Below, piece after piece: positions 22,401 to 33,471 of a DNA stretch of 64,000 nucleotides (within the stretch, counting starts at the first letter, position 1; each line of letters opens with the position of its first letter). The DNA is from Neoaquamicrobium sediminum (GTDB taxonomy: Bacteria; Pseudomonadota; Alphaproteobacteria; Rhizobiales; Rhizobiaceae). The stretch covers positions 186,001-250,000 of the forward strand of contig NZ_JABETK010000003.1 in assembly GCF_013240295.1 (NCBI RefSeq), read 5' to 3'. Made by a program: the position numbers and the translations under genes. The notes under the pieces are model-generated. The model did not search any database, was not told the origin of the DNA, and worked only from the letters and a program-made list of their open reading frames with translations.

Positions 22401-23677
22401 CCTACTATCTCGCCGCCATCGAACTGCTGCGCCTTTCCGAGAGGCTGCGCTTCGACCACGACACCACCACGATCGACCGCGAGCGGGAGATCGTGACCGA
22501 ATCGCTCGGGCCGGCGAGCACCGACAACGCCTTCCTCTTCCCGTCCTCGCTCTATCGCTGCCGGCTCAGCTGGGCCGGGACCCGCAAGAGTTCCGGCAAG
22601 GCCCGACAGGGCGAGCAGAGCTTCTGGTTCCGCACCGATGCCGAGGCACCGGCAAGGCTGGACTCGTTCGTGCTGATGACCTCGCCGATGGAAGGCGAGA
22701 CGCACTATTTCGGCGGCGAACCCCCGCGCCTCGTCTTCGCCACCGCCGACATCGATCGTCTCTACGGCGCCTACGGCAAGGAGCTGAAAGTCCGCTTGCA
22801 GGCGGCCTCCGGACGGCATCCGCCGGGACAGGATGGAACGGCGGGCCAGATCGACATCTCGGCCGCGACCCTCGCCGGTGCGGGCTCCCTGGTCCTGTCC
22901 CCGTTCGAAGACGCGCTTGTCGGCGTGCTTGATGGGCAGTGCATCCCGATCGACGGTGGCCGTACCCGCCAGACAGTGGTCGTGATCCCGATACCGCTGG
23001 AGCCTTTCACCGACTACATCATGGACGTGGTGGCGGTGCCGGTCGGTCAGCATGCGACGCACGAGACACCGTTTATCTACCGTCGCCACTTCTCCACCGG
23101 CGGTCATGCCACGATGACGGACTTCGGCGTTTCGCTCGGCGGGCTGACAGTCGGCCACCGTGCCCTGCAGGCCGGCATGACCATGACGCATCTGGCGCCG
23201 TTTGCCGGCCGTGCCCCGATGGGCCAGGAACTCGACGAGGCTTTTGCCCGCGCCGGTCTTGATGTCGACGGAGCGCCGCGGACGCCGAAGGTGACGGTGC
23301 TATGGGAGCCCGCCCCCGGCGGCAGCCGACCGACGGCCATCCTCGTCGATGCGGACGAGCCGTTGTCGCGTGCCAGGCTCTATCCCGAGAGCGTGCCCGA
23401 CCCGGATGGGCTCCCTGGCACGAGGCGCTGGAAACTTGTTGAGAAGGAATGGCTGGGCTTCCAGCCGGCGGCCGCAAGTGCGGGCCTGATTGAAGGTGAG
23501 CCTGTGATTGCCCCGGGCGGCCAACGTGCATTGATATTACTCAGATCCGGCGCGCTCGGCAGCCGTATCCAGCTTGAACTGGTCCGTCGACCGTTTTCCG
23601 AACCCTATCTGGCGGTTGCCGAGGAGCGCAGGATTGTCGTCGACCTGCAGCTTTCCCAGCCGCCGTGGGAAGAGTGA
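16499..23677 (+). CDS. Giant beta-rich protein with OmpA-like segment (first gene of an unassigned three-gene cluster), two frame breaks
   Basis: Three overlapping frames join into one protein of about 2,390 residues. GTG 16499 follows GGAGAGG. No signal peptide or membrane helix is seen. Near residues 580-640 is an OmpA-like segment (TQIQIVGHASFEDDESKLEHN, with the RA-AV pattern of that fold). From about 1,000 to 1,430 there are glycine-rich alternating strands suggesting a large beta solenoid or barrel (GLGIFGFRGLFGMHY; GFGIGIGAGASF), reminiscent of DUF6603-type proteins. The last third is acidic/hydrophobic with no recognised domain. Breaks: near 18992 (one extra or two missing) and near 21233 (one missing). 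Alternatively it is two or three separate proteins. Function unknown. Confidence 0.65.
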
Positions 23678-23684
23678 GATCGCC

Positions 23685-26600
23685 ATGGAAGAGGAATTCA
23701 TCCTCGATCCCGATCGCTTCCTGCTTGCCGCCGCGCTGGTGGACTGGGCCGCGCTCGCACGCCGCGACGAGACCCATATGACGGCACTGAAGCAGAGCCG
23801 CGAGACTTTGGTGCGAGGCGTGCAGCTGCGCTGGCTGCTGTCACCGGAGCTTGGTTACCCGACCGAACCCTTTGAGGTTTGGCGGCGGCCGGCGCTCAAC
23901 GTGCAGCTGGAAAAGGAGCTGCCGGTCGAGGACGAGACACTGATCGTCCAGACGTTGTTCAACTGGCGAGCCTTCGCAGCGCCGTCCCCAATGGTTTTTA
24001 TTCGTGCAACGCTCCAAGTGACGGCACCGCAGGCTAATGTCATTGCTTTTGCCGGCGCGCCCTTCGGCTCGGCTGTCGTCGGCATCGAGACCGTGTCGAG
24101 CGGCTTCAGGACGATCTCGTTTTCCGCACCACAGATTGCCTGCCTGGTGCTTTTTGACGGGGTCGAACTCCTGCGCTGGGTCGGCATTGACGGCCAGGAC
24201 GCCAACCGGGGTGAGTGGACGCTCATCGAGCGCGTTGGGCTGCCCGTCGACCAGGGCGAGTGGAACGGCGTATTCGGCCTCGACGCGGATCAAGGGCCAG
24301 CAGGCATGCCTATGCCGCCGGTAGACGCCGCGCTGTCGCGCTTTTCCCGGGGCGCTGCGCCGTTCGGATGGCAGAGCGCCTTCGCGCCAGGCCGTCTTGC
24401 CCCCCACTGGCGGAAAGCAGACCCCAAAGCCTTCCTCCGGGTTATGGAGGACGACGTCCTTGACGGGCTGCTGGAGATGGTGACCACCCGCCCGCCGAAC
24501 CTGCACGGCACGCTGGAACGCTCGGTGGACCTGGCCGCCGAAGGCGGAGGGGAAGCTGCCGCGGCTACCTTCTCGCTGCTTGGCACGCTGATGTTCGCCG
24601 CTGCGACCGATCCTGTCGCGAGCCTGCTTGCCGGTTTTGGAACCGCAGTCGAGGAAATAGACATCCCGCCGATCTCCGTTCGCGACGTCGAATATTTCAA
24701 CGATCCCAACAGGAGCGACAGCGATTTCCGCGTTACCGCGCGTTTTGCCAACGGGCTCGACGGTCAGTCTGACAAGATCGCCTTCGCTGCCATCGCGCTG
24801 TCGCCGCGCCGCGTCGTCCCGCCACCACCACCGGCCAATCTCAGTATTCTGCAGGAAGGGATGCGCTCGCCGCCCACGACCGATGGTGCATGGCGACCGG
24901 TGATGCGGTTGGGATGGGATCGGCTGCCGCCCGGTCTGCCGCTTCGATCGGCCGCCTACGCCCATGCTCGCAGCGTCGGCGGGGCCCGCACCGCGCAGGC
25001 GCTTATCCTGCCGCGCAGGGGCGACGAGGCGCTTCAGCCGATCGGCGTGACGACCGGCAGCGACGTACCTGCGAACGTGCCGCAACTGCGCGCCTCGGAC
25101 GACAGCTTTGCCATACCTGGTAGTCCGGCCGTCGTTCCGCTTCTCTACGGCGTCGCCCATCAGGACATATTCGGTGTCTGGAGCGAGTGGCGCACCGCCC
25201 CGATTAATGTGCAGGAACCCCCGTGCAGATCGTGCCTGTCTTGTCTGCGTCGCTCGACACTACGGCCTCCGCAGGACCCTGTCCGGCCTCGCTGACGGTG
25301 GAGTTTGCCTGGGACTGGGCAGCGCGCTCACCGGCCGATATCCGTTTCGCAGGGGTGCTCTACGCTCAGGCCCGTCGCGGCGATCCGCCGCTCGGGCCAG
25401 CGGCACCAATCGGCCTGCAGAGGAGCCTTGGCGGTGCTGCGGGTATGCCATTTGAGGTCAGGTTCGACCCCGCCGGCAACGCGGCCGTCGATGCCGGGCA
25501 CGCTCCAGCATCTGAGTGAGGACGGTCGCGACATCATTGCTGGCCCGCTCAACGTTGCCGGCCCCCGCCGCTACCGGCTTCGCGTCGACGGCTTCTCACT
25601 CGATTTCAACGCCGCCGGGCACATCGGATTGGCTCTGTCGGCAATGGCGATCGAGAGGCGCCCCCCGGCCGTGCTGGTGGTTGGAGTGCACCGCGCATCG
25701 CTTCGGCGTCGGACCCGAGGCCACCCGTCATCGCGACAGAACACGAAGATGTGCTGCTCGCCAGTATGGAAGACGGGGCCGGGCGCCATCATGCGCTTGT
25801 GACATGGCCCTCGGCACCTGGAGCGGCCGGTTATTTCATCTATGCTGCCCAGGAGGGAAAATTACGGGCCGACTGGGGACTTGCCGAGCCGCGGCTGGAA
25901 CAAACCCTGTCGCAGCGCCTTGTGGAGTTGCGAAACGCCTTTGCGGCCAATCCGGCGAAGCGCTTCTTCACCCGGCTCAACGAGACCGCAGTCAGCGCGA
26001 CATCCTATCAGGCAACATTGCCCCGCGGCAGCAAGGAGATTCATCTCTTCCTCGTGGTCGGAATCAGCGCCGGCGGCGTGGAATCCGAATGGCCTGGTGC
26101 CGGGGATCCGATGCTTCGCAAGCGGCCCATCGCCTATGCCGCGCCGCAGAAGCAGGTTCCCGACGCCCCGACATTGGAAGTGCGCCGCGCCGCAGATCCC
26201 GACAGTGGAACCGATGCCTTTCGCGCGGATCTGCGGCTCACCACGCTGCCGGGGGCGACGGTCGACCGCATCGACATTCACCGGGTTCGATCTGAAGCAG
26301 CCGCGGTGGAGCTGGATACCATGGGACCGCCGCTGATGACAGTGCGTAGCGGTGAGCCGACCTGGGCGATACGTGCGCTCCCGCCACGTGGGGCCGCGCC
26401 GGGCCAGGCGATCGGCATCGCCAATGGCGTGGACCGGCCGGCGGGCAGCTGGTCGCCGCTTTACTACCGGGCCGTCGCATGGTCACTGCCGCGTCCCGAA
26501 CGTGGCCTTCTGGGCGGACGTTCGAAGCCTTCGGCAGCACGCAGTGTGGTCATACCGCCACCTGGCCCGCCGGACCTCCAACCGCTTGAACATTCCTGGC

Positions 26601-27364
26601 CCGGTGGCGATATTGCTCTGATCGAAATTGCGACGGCGACGCCGGCTCCTATCGAGGCCACGACGCTCGGGGCGCATCGACTGCGCGTGGAGGTAACCGG
26701 TCTTGCTGAAAACGGGCCCGGAACCGCGCTGTTCGCGTGGCCAGAGCTTGTCGATGGCGTGCCGGGAGACGGCTCGCTCCGCGCATTGCCGACGGCCCCT
26801 CCAGCATTGGGAACGAGTGGCATCTGGCGCGAGACGCCGGATGAGAACACGCGAATTCGGCTGCGCATCGTGCGTCCGAACGTGGATACCGCGCTGTCGG
26901 TGCGGTTCCAGCTCGACGATCCTCTTGGCCGCGCGACGGAGCGCATTGCAGCGGTGCCCGCGGGTTCGCCGCTTCCGCCGCTTGCCTTCGGCGTGGTTGC
27001 CGTGAGGCGCATTGCCGGTAAGGGGTTCGTCGTCCGCGCACCGATCAACCTGCCGCTCAAGGTGCCTCCAGAAGCGGGATACCGACTCAAGGCAGCCTTC
27101 CGGCCGCACCTCGCTGTACCAGGCCCGCTTCCGCGACCCATGGGGCGCGGGGTGACGCTCGACGTCGACTATGCCGACATTCCGCAATTGCGCCCTCTGG
27201 AGGACCCGTTCGCCGGCACGGTCCCGCTGCCGGTACGCCGCGAGGCCGCCGGTCGAACGGGGGCGTTGCTATCCTTCTACCTGCGTGGCCAAGGCGGCAG
27301 TTTGCGTGCGACCCTCGGCGGCGTGGATGGAGCACCCGCGTCCTTCATGCAGGAGGTCCCTTGA
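23685..27364 (+). CDS. Large unassigned protein with fibronectin-III-like stretch (second gene of the cluster), three frame breaks
   Basis: The start is ATG 23685, 7 bases after the previous stop; the repaired length is about 1,226 residues. Most of it matches no family I know. Near residue 700 the pattern HHALVTWPSAPGAAGYFIYAA resembles a fibronectin type III strand pair, and similar W/Y-spaced strands recur. No signal peptide or membrane helix. Breaks: C run 25218-25222 (one missing; restores INVQEPP then VQIVPVLSASLD), GGG 25496-25498 (one extra; restores DAGTLQHLSEDG), and near 25684 (one missing; restores SAPRIASASDPRPPVIATE). Frame continuity across the breaks supports a single gene. 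Confidence 0.62.
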
Positions 27365-27365
27365 C

Positions 27366-30300
27366 ATGCTGCCTCTGATGCCGGCTCAGACCGTGCTCAC
27401 CGCAAATTCGGCAGCCAATGACCTGCAGGCGCGCGGGCTCGAGGCGATGGGGCTGGCTGCGCCTGCGCTAAGCCCGCTCTGGGCCGGGTCGAACCCGGCG
27501 CAGGGGGACTACGATCCGACCGCACTGACCCTGCGCCTTGCGTCCCCGCGCGCACCTTTCATGGGCATCGCAACCTGGCTTGCCGCGCCCGCCATCTATA
27601 GTGATGTCAGCGGTCAATCAGTGACGGGTCCCGCCTTCGCGCTGACGTTACACCCGGAAGCCGCTCGTCGGCTTCAGGTGCTGGTCGACCTGCGCACCGG
27701 GTCCAACGTCTATCCCGTGCCCGTTGCCATGCTCCTGCGCGGCATCGCGCCGCCGTCCCCGCTGCCGCCCCCTCAAATCTATCTCGCAGGAGAAACACTT
27801 GACGACGGTACCGCCACCGTCAGCTTCCACGATGCGCGCGGGCTTCCCATAGATCCAATCGCGATGGCGCATTTGTGGAACGACCTGATGGTCTTTCGTG
27901 CCGCGCTACAGAATGCAAACACCTTCGCCGGCACACCCGCAGACCCTGGCGGCATCGGCTCAATGCTGGGCTTTGCCGCCGGCGATCTCTGCCACGTCGT
28001 AGATCCGCACGGCTGGCGCTATCAGGGCACACGCCCGGCGGCCACGTTGCGTGTACTTAACGGAGCGGGAGATGCAGTTCGCGATCTCGCTGCCGATAGT
28101 CTCGAGACGCTCGCCGCCGGGGAGACTTTCGGGCGCTCGAATGCGGATATTGCCGCGGTACCGGCCAACACGGTCCCTCCGCTGCGTTGGGGGTTCGCGC
28201 GCAACGGGACGCTCGGACAGGCACGACTTTCCGCGCCTGCGCTGCCTGCAACAGTGGGGCTCGGCCGCCGCTTCTTCCGGATCATGGCCGTCGATCTGGA
28301 TTGGCATATCCTCGGCAATCGCACCATGGTGCCGATCGCGAGCGTCGCTGGCGCAGCGATCCCGGCGGAGGACGGCGGCACACCGCCGTTTCTGCACCCT
28401 GTCGTGCGAGATAGGACGCCGGGCTTCGCCTATCTCGCCGATGGCGTGGATGTGCTGGGCGCGATGGCTGCGATGACACAGGGCTTCGGCAATCCCAACG
28501 ACCAGTTGTTTGCCGCCGCTGTTTCTCCGGCTCTGGATCCGGCGGTCCTTGCGCCGCCCGCACCGGGAGCGCAGTGGCCGGCCTTTCCGCCCGCCGCCGC
28601 GACCTCGGAAATCGTGCAGACCGCGGACCCGCGCCAGGGGCTCACTGCATCCTGGCGCGCGCCGGGCGACGGTCCGGGCGCGGTGCAGGACGTCGTGCTG
28701 ACCGTCGATGGATCCCAATTGCCGCTCGGTGCTCACCTTCGCGCCTATCCGCGCCGCTTTGTCGAAATCGCCTCGATCGGCGAGCAGCCCTCTTTCGTAC
28801 GCGGCGACGGCGGCGCGACCATCGTACAGGGAGGTCCCGCCAGACTTCTGCTGGTCAATCCATTCGGCCTATCGCCGGCCGAGCCGCATCCATCACCGGC
28901 GATCCTGATCGTCGACCTGGTGGTCGTTTCGCGCAGCGGTCGGCGCCGCATGTATTCAGGCGTCAGGCTGGAGGTCGCGGCCGGACCGGACGCTTTTTGT
29001 ACCGGACACCAGTTTCGGCGGCGTGCCATTGCTCGCGCCGGGCACACTGGTCGCCACAATTCTCGACGGTTTCATGACACGGTCGATCGCGCCGGTACCG
29101 GCTTTTGGTCTGCCGCGTCCGCCCGCCTCCGCCGGACCTCCGACGAGCCTTACCGAACTTTTGCGACGGCTGGCGAGCGACGAGCAGCCGCGGCAGGGAC
29201 CGCGCCTGCCGACGCAGGCCCGCTTCGACACGCAATTCGTGATCGGCGTGTCGCCTGCACCTCCTGCAGGCAATCCGAATCTACCCTACGACTGGCAGGC
29301 GGTGACGACTGGTGCGCGGTTGACGCCGGAGAGCCGCCACGCCCGGCCCGAACTCGCCAATGCCGGCCATCCCGCCGGACCGGACGTCTTTGCCTCTGGA
29401 ACGGCTTTTTCAGGCGCGCTGGCTCGCGACGCCGCACTGCATGCGATCAAGCGCGCGCAGCCGATCTTCATTCCGACCGGAGGCGCGAACTTCCGCGGCT
29501 GGCTCGCCACGACGATGGACGACAAATGGAATGACCCGCCGGGGCCACCGCCCGGTGGCACGGTGGCGGCGGCTGTTCTGGAAACGATTGCGCCCTTCTG
29601 TGACACGCCCGAGCTTGCTGCTGCACCGGCGCCTCAGCCCGGTGCAACCCTGCAGAACCTGATCAATCAAATCGCCGCCGACCTCGGCATCCAGCCGCCG
29701 ACCGTGACACTTGGCAATGAGCAGCGCGTCGTGCCCATCGTGCAGCGCGAGATCGCAACCGCGCGCTCGGGCCAGCGCGATGCGTTGTGGTCGCTTGTTC
29801 GTGCGATCGGTCAGGCGCGCGAGTTGATCTACGTGGAAGGCCCCGCCTTTGCGCGCACGTCACGGCCCGATGGGCCGCCACGCCCAGACGAGATCGATCT
29901 CGTAAGCCTTATAGCGGCGCGGATGGCAGCCAATCCTCGTCTCAAGCTCATTTTGTGCGTACCGCGCGAGGGCGATTTTGCGCGCGAGCGCCCGCACTGG
30001 ACAGTCACCGCATTGCGGCATCGCCGCGAGGCGCTGGCAGACCTGATTTCGGTCGACCCTCGCCGGGTCGCCGCGTTCCACCCTATCGGGTACCCCGGCC
30101 GCGCCGCGCCATCCGCACAACCACGGTGATCGTGGACGACGTGTATTGCCTCAACGGGACGAGCCATTTCCGGCGCCGTGGAATGACCTTCGACGGCGGG
30201 CTCGATGTCGCGTCGATCGATACCGCGATAGGCGAGGGGTATTCGGCCGGCATTGCGAACTTCCGGCAACGCCTGATGGCTGCCAAGCTCGGCGTGAACC

Positions 30301-30536
30301 CAGCAGCGACAGTCGCGGCGGCAACGGCGCTATGGATCAGGCTCGCAAAGCCGGAAAGCGCTTTCGATGTTGTATTCGACTTGCTGGCAGGTGGTGGGGC
30401 GGGAAGGCTCCAACCGATCTGGGCCGGGGCGGAGCCCGACAACATCATCCCGCAATCGGACGCGGTGGTCGATCCCGATGGCGTGGACACGGATTCGTTC
30501 CTTCAACTCTTCGCAGCCCTCATCGTAGAAGGCTGA
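27366..30536 (+). CDS. Large protein ending in a phospholipase D-like segment (third gene of the cluster), two frame breaks
   Basis: This gene starts 1 base after the previous stop; repaired length about 1,056 residues. The first 750 residues are unassigned and Ala/Pro-rich. From about 800 the sequence looks like one half of a PLD-fold protein: ALWSLVRAIGQARELIYVEG, RLKLILCVPRE, then TTVIVDDVYCLNGTSHFRRR and GMTFDGGLDVA. In active PLD enzymes the strand before VDD carries HxK; here the aligned residues read R-T-T, so catalysis is doubtful. Breaks: T run 28994-28998 (one extra) and near 30105 (one missing, just before the degenerate motif). No signal peptide. Probably co-transcribed with the two genes upstream. 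Confidence 0.65.
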
Positions 30537-30764
30537 ACCGCACCGCCGTCCGGCGCCCCTTGATCGGCTTTCGAAAACTACCCGATGCCTCGCGCGACAG
30601 GATCTCGTTCTTCGAAGTGTTGTGAGGTGTAGGTGGATGCAGCACGAAAGGAATATACCGGCCCGTGATCGAAGGCGGATAGACCACCGGCTCAGCTTCT
30701 ATCCACCACGTTCGCAAGACTGCTGCCTGCCCCGAAACAATGTTGGCGCGATGACGCCCTTCCA

Positions 30765-31499
30765 TCAACGTCGGGGTGACAGCGCTCCGGTAATACGGTC
30801 GCGACCGACGACGATGACCCTGTCCATAGCTTCAGCCGCGTTTTCCGGATTCCGGGCCGCGATCGCATCCACGATGCGGCGGTGGGCAAGCGCGGTTTCC
30901 TGCTGGAGGTCGGGCTCGCCGAACGGCGAACTTAACCGGAAGCTCGTGGCCAATGCCGCCTCGATCAAGGCGCCGAGGGAATACATGAACGGGTTTCCTG
31001 AGGCGCCCAGCAGGGCCATGTGGAAGTCCAGATCGGCGAGCGCGAAACTCTCCATGGAATTTGCCTTCTCCATTTCCTCGACCTGCGCGTAGAGCGACCT
31101 GACCTCATCGCTGGACACCCGCTCTGATGCAAGGCGCGCGGCGAAGGGTTCGAAGGACAGCCGCATTTCGGAAAGATGTTCTAGGAAGCGCGTATCCGTG
31201 GCGCTCTCCAGGTGCCAGGCGAGAACGTCCGCGTCGAACAGGTTCCAGTTGTTGCGGCCGGTGACGCGGGTGCCGATTCTGGTTTTCGGGACGACCATGC
31301 CCTTGGCCGCCAGTGTCTTCATGGCTTCCCGCAAGACCGTGCGCGACACCTTGAAACGCTGCGCGAGTTCTATGTCGCCGGGCAGGATGGTCCCGCTGAT
31401 AAAGGTCCCGCCGACAATTGCGCGGCCCAGCTCGTCGACGACCCGCGAATGGCTGTTGCGCGGCGCGCTTCCCGAAATCGCGGATTTCAACACGTCCAT
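30765..31499 (-). CDS. GntR-family regulator, FadR/FCD type
   Basis: The 244-residue regulator has an N-terminal winged helix (RVVDELGRAIVGGTFISGTILP...ELAQRFKVSRTVLREAMKTLAAKGMV) and a C-terminal FCD all-helical ligand domain. Candidate metal-ligand residues are in DLDFHMALLGASGN and TALAHRRIVDAI. It is the last gene of the ytf operon, 6 bases after yjfF, with a clear AAAGGAA before its ATG. It most likely senses a sugar acid and represses this transporter or the sugar oxidation genes. Confidence 0.9.
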   Translation of the reverse strand: MDVLKSAISGSAPRNSHSRVVDELGRAIVGGTFISGTILPGDIELAQRFKVSRTVLREAMKTLAAKGMVVPKTRIGTRVTGRNNWNLFDADVLAWHLESATDTRFLEHLSEMRLSFEPFAARLASERVSSDEVRSLYAQVEEMEKANSMESFALADLDFHMALLGASGNPFMYSLGALIEAALATSFRLSSPFGEPDLQQETALAHRRIVDAIAARNPENAAEAMDRVIVVGRDRITGALSPRR

Positions 31500-31505
31500 T
31501 TCCTT

Positions 31506-32485
31506 TCAGCCGGATGCATGCCCGGCGCCTCGTCTTCGGTCGCCCAGCCAGACGAGTGCCCGCTGCAGCGCGATGAAGACGAGCAGGAGCACACCGATCG
31601 CGATCTTGGTCCACCAGCTCGAAAGGGTGCCGTCGAAGACGATGTAGGTCTGGATCAGCCCCATGATGAGGATTCCGACCAGCGTACCGCCGACGAACCC
31701 GCTGCCCCCGACAGCAATGTTCCACCGATCACCACCGCCGCGATCGCGTCCAGCTCGACGCCCACGGTCGCCAGCGAGTAGCCGGCCGAGGTATAGATGG
31801 CAAAGACAATTCCTGAAAGGCCCGCCAAAAAGCCGGAGAGGGCGTAGACGGCAATCGTGGTCCGCGCCACCGGCACGCCCATGAGACGGGCCGTGTGCGT
31901 GCCCCCGCCCAGCGCGTACACGTTCAGCCCGAAGCGGGTGCGGTGGGCTATCACCATGCCTGCCACGAAAACCACCAGCATCAATATTCCGATGAAGGTC
32001 AGCCGCCCGCCGCCCGGCACCACCCAGCGAAGGCGCTGAAGGGAACTCATGACCTCATTGTCGATCGGCACGCTGTCGATCGAAAGCACATAGGCCATGC
32101 CGCGCGCCAGGAACATGCCGGCTAGCGTCACGATAAAGGGCGGCATCTCCAGATAGTGCACGGTGGCCCCCATCGCGGCACCAAAGAGCGTGGTGATCGC
32201 AAGCAGCATCGCGAAGACCGCGAAGACCGGCATGCCGGTGTCGCGCAGAAGCACGGCGATGAAGACGCCCGAAAAGGCGATTACCGACCCGACCGACAGG
32301 TCGATCCCTCCCGACAGGATGACAAATGTCATGCCGACCGCGGCAATACCGATGAAAGCGTTGTCCGTCAGCAGATTGCCGATGACCCGCGTCGACAGGA
32401 TCATCGGATATTGCCAATAGCAGACGGCATAGGCGGCGATGAAAATGGCGATCGTGGCCAGAAGAGGCAGGAGGCGTTCGTTCAT
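31506..32485 (-). CDS. yjfF: Sugar ABC transporter permease (YjfF-like), frameshifted as sequenced
   Basis: This membrane subunit of a CUT2-type importer has about 8-9 hydrophobic segments and the BPD_transp_2 loop (DAIAAVVIGGTLLSG). After this point the frame is lost at the five-base C run 31705-31709 (G run on the coding strand). One extra base restores GSGFVGGTLVGILIMG and the last helices, ending at the TGA (31506-31508). Repaired length about 326 aa. It overlaps ytfT by ATGA, so the two permeases are translated together. Confidence 0.88.
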
Positions 32486-33471
32486 CCGTCGCGTCTCCAG
32501 GGTTTCGGATAGATCAAGGCGACGCGCGCCGCCGGCGACTGCACCACGAGGATGGCCAGTATGATCGCCGCCTTGATTACGAGATTAAACTCGGGCGGAA
32601 AGCCGGAGAGCAGTATGCCGGTGTTGATCGACTGGATGATCATGGCGCCGATAAGCGATGCGACCAGCGAAAACCGCCCTCCAAGCAGCGATGTGCCGCC
32701 TATGACGACCGCAAGGATCGCGTCGAGTTCCAGCCACAGGCCGGCATTGTTGGCGTCCGCGCCGCGAATGTCGGCTGCCACGATCATGCCCGCGATCGCG
32801 GCGCAGAGACCGGAGGTCATGTAGACCGTGACGATCAGCACCTTGGCGTTGACCCCGGCAAGGCGGCTCGCACGCTGATTGATACCAACCGCCTCGATCA
32901 GCAAGCCGAGCGCGCTGCGCCTGACGATGGCCGTCACGAGCAAACCCATCGCGAGCCAGATCAGCACAGGGGTGGGCAGGCCAAGCACTGTACCGGAACC
33001 GAGGAAGATCAGCCCCGGATGGTTGAAGGTGAGGATCGTGCCTTCGGTGATGAGCTGGGCTATGCCGCGCCCCGCGACCATCAGGATCAGTGTCGCCACG
33101 ATCGGCTGTATCTTGAGCACGGCAACCAGCATGCCGTTCCACAGGCCGCAAGCGAGCCCCGCCGACAGGCTGAGCGCCAATGCGGAGGGCAGGCCATGGC
33201 CTTGGTCGACGGCCCATGCCGCCACTGCGCCGCAGATGGCCATCACGGCGCCGACCGACAGGTCGATGCCGCCCGTGGCGATTACCAGCGTCATGCCGAT
33301 GGCCAGCAACGCGACAGGCGCGCCGCGATTGAGGATATCGATCGGGCTGCCGTACAAGCGGCCATTGGCGAAAGACACGTCGAAGAACCCGGGAAACACG
33401 ACCGCAATGAGGAGCAGCACCGTGGCGAAGGTGGCGAGTTGCGGCAGAAGGCGGCGGGCAAGGGCCATCAT
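32482..33471 (-). CDS. ytfT: Sugar ABC transporter permease (YtfT-like)
   Basis: The 329-residue inner-membrane protein of the CUT2/ribose class has the conserved first-half signature GMTLVIATGGIDLSVGAVMA and second-half DAILAVVIGGTSLLGG. It pairs with YjfF to form the channel. It overlaps ytfR upstream and yjfF downstream by 4 bases each. Confidence 0.92.
   Translation of the reverse strand: MMALARRLLPQLATFATVLLLIAVVFPGFFDVSFANGRLYGSPIDILNRGAPVALLAIGMTLVIATGGIDLSVGAVMAICGAVAAWAVDQGHGLPSALALSLSAGLACGLWNGMLVAVLKIQPIVATLILMVAGRGIAQLITEGTILTFNHPGLIFLGSGTVLGLPTPVLIWLAMGLLVTAIVRRSALGLLIEAVGINQRASRLAGVNAKVLIVTVYMTSGLCAAIAGMIVAADIRGADANNAGLWLELDAILAVVIGGTSLLGGRFSLVASLIGAMIIQSINTGILLSGFPPEFNLVIKAAIILAILVVQSPAARVALIYPKPWRRDG

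Noticed and set aside
21107-23191. 694-codon minus-strand open frame opposite the first giant gene
   Set aside because: Long but has the Arg/His-rich composition of an antisense frame, and the plus frame continues in phase with its neighbours on both sides.
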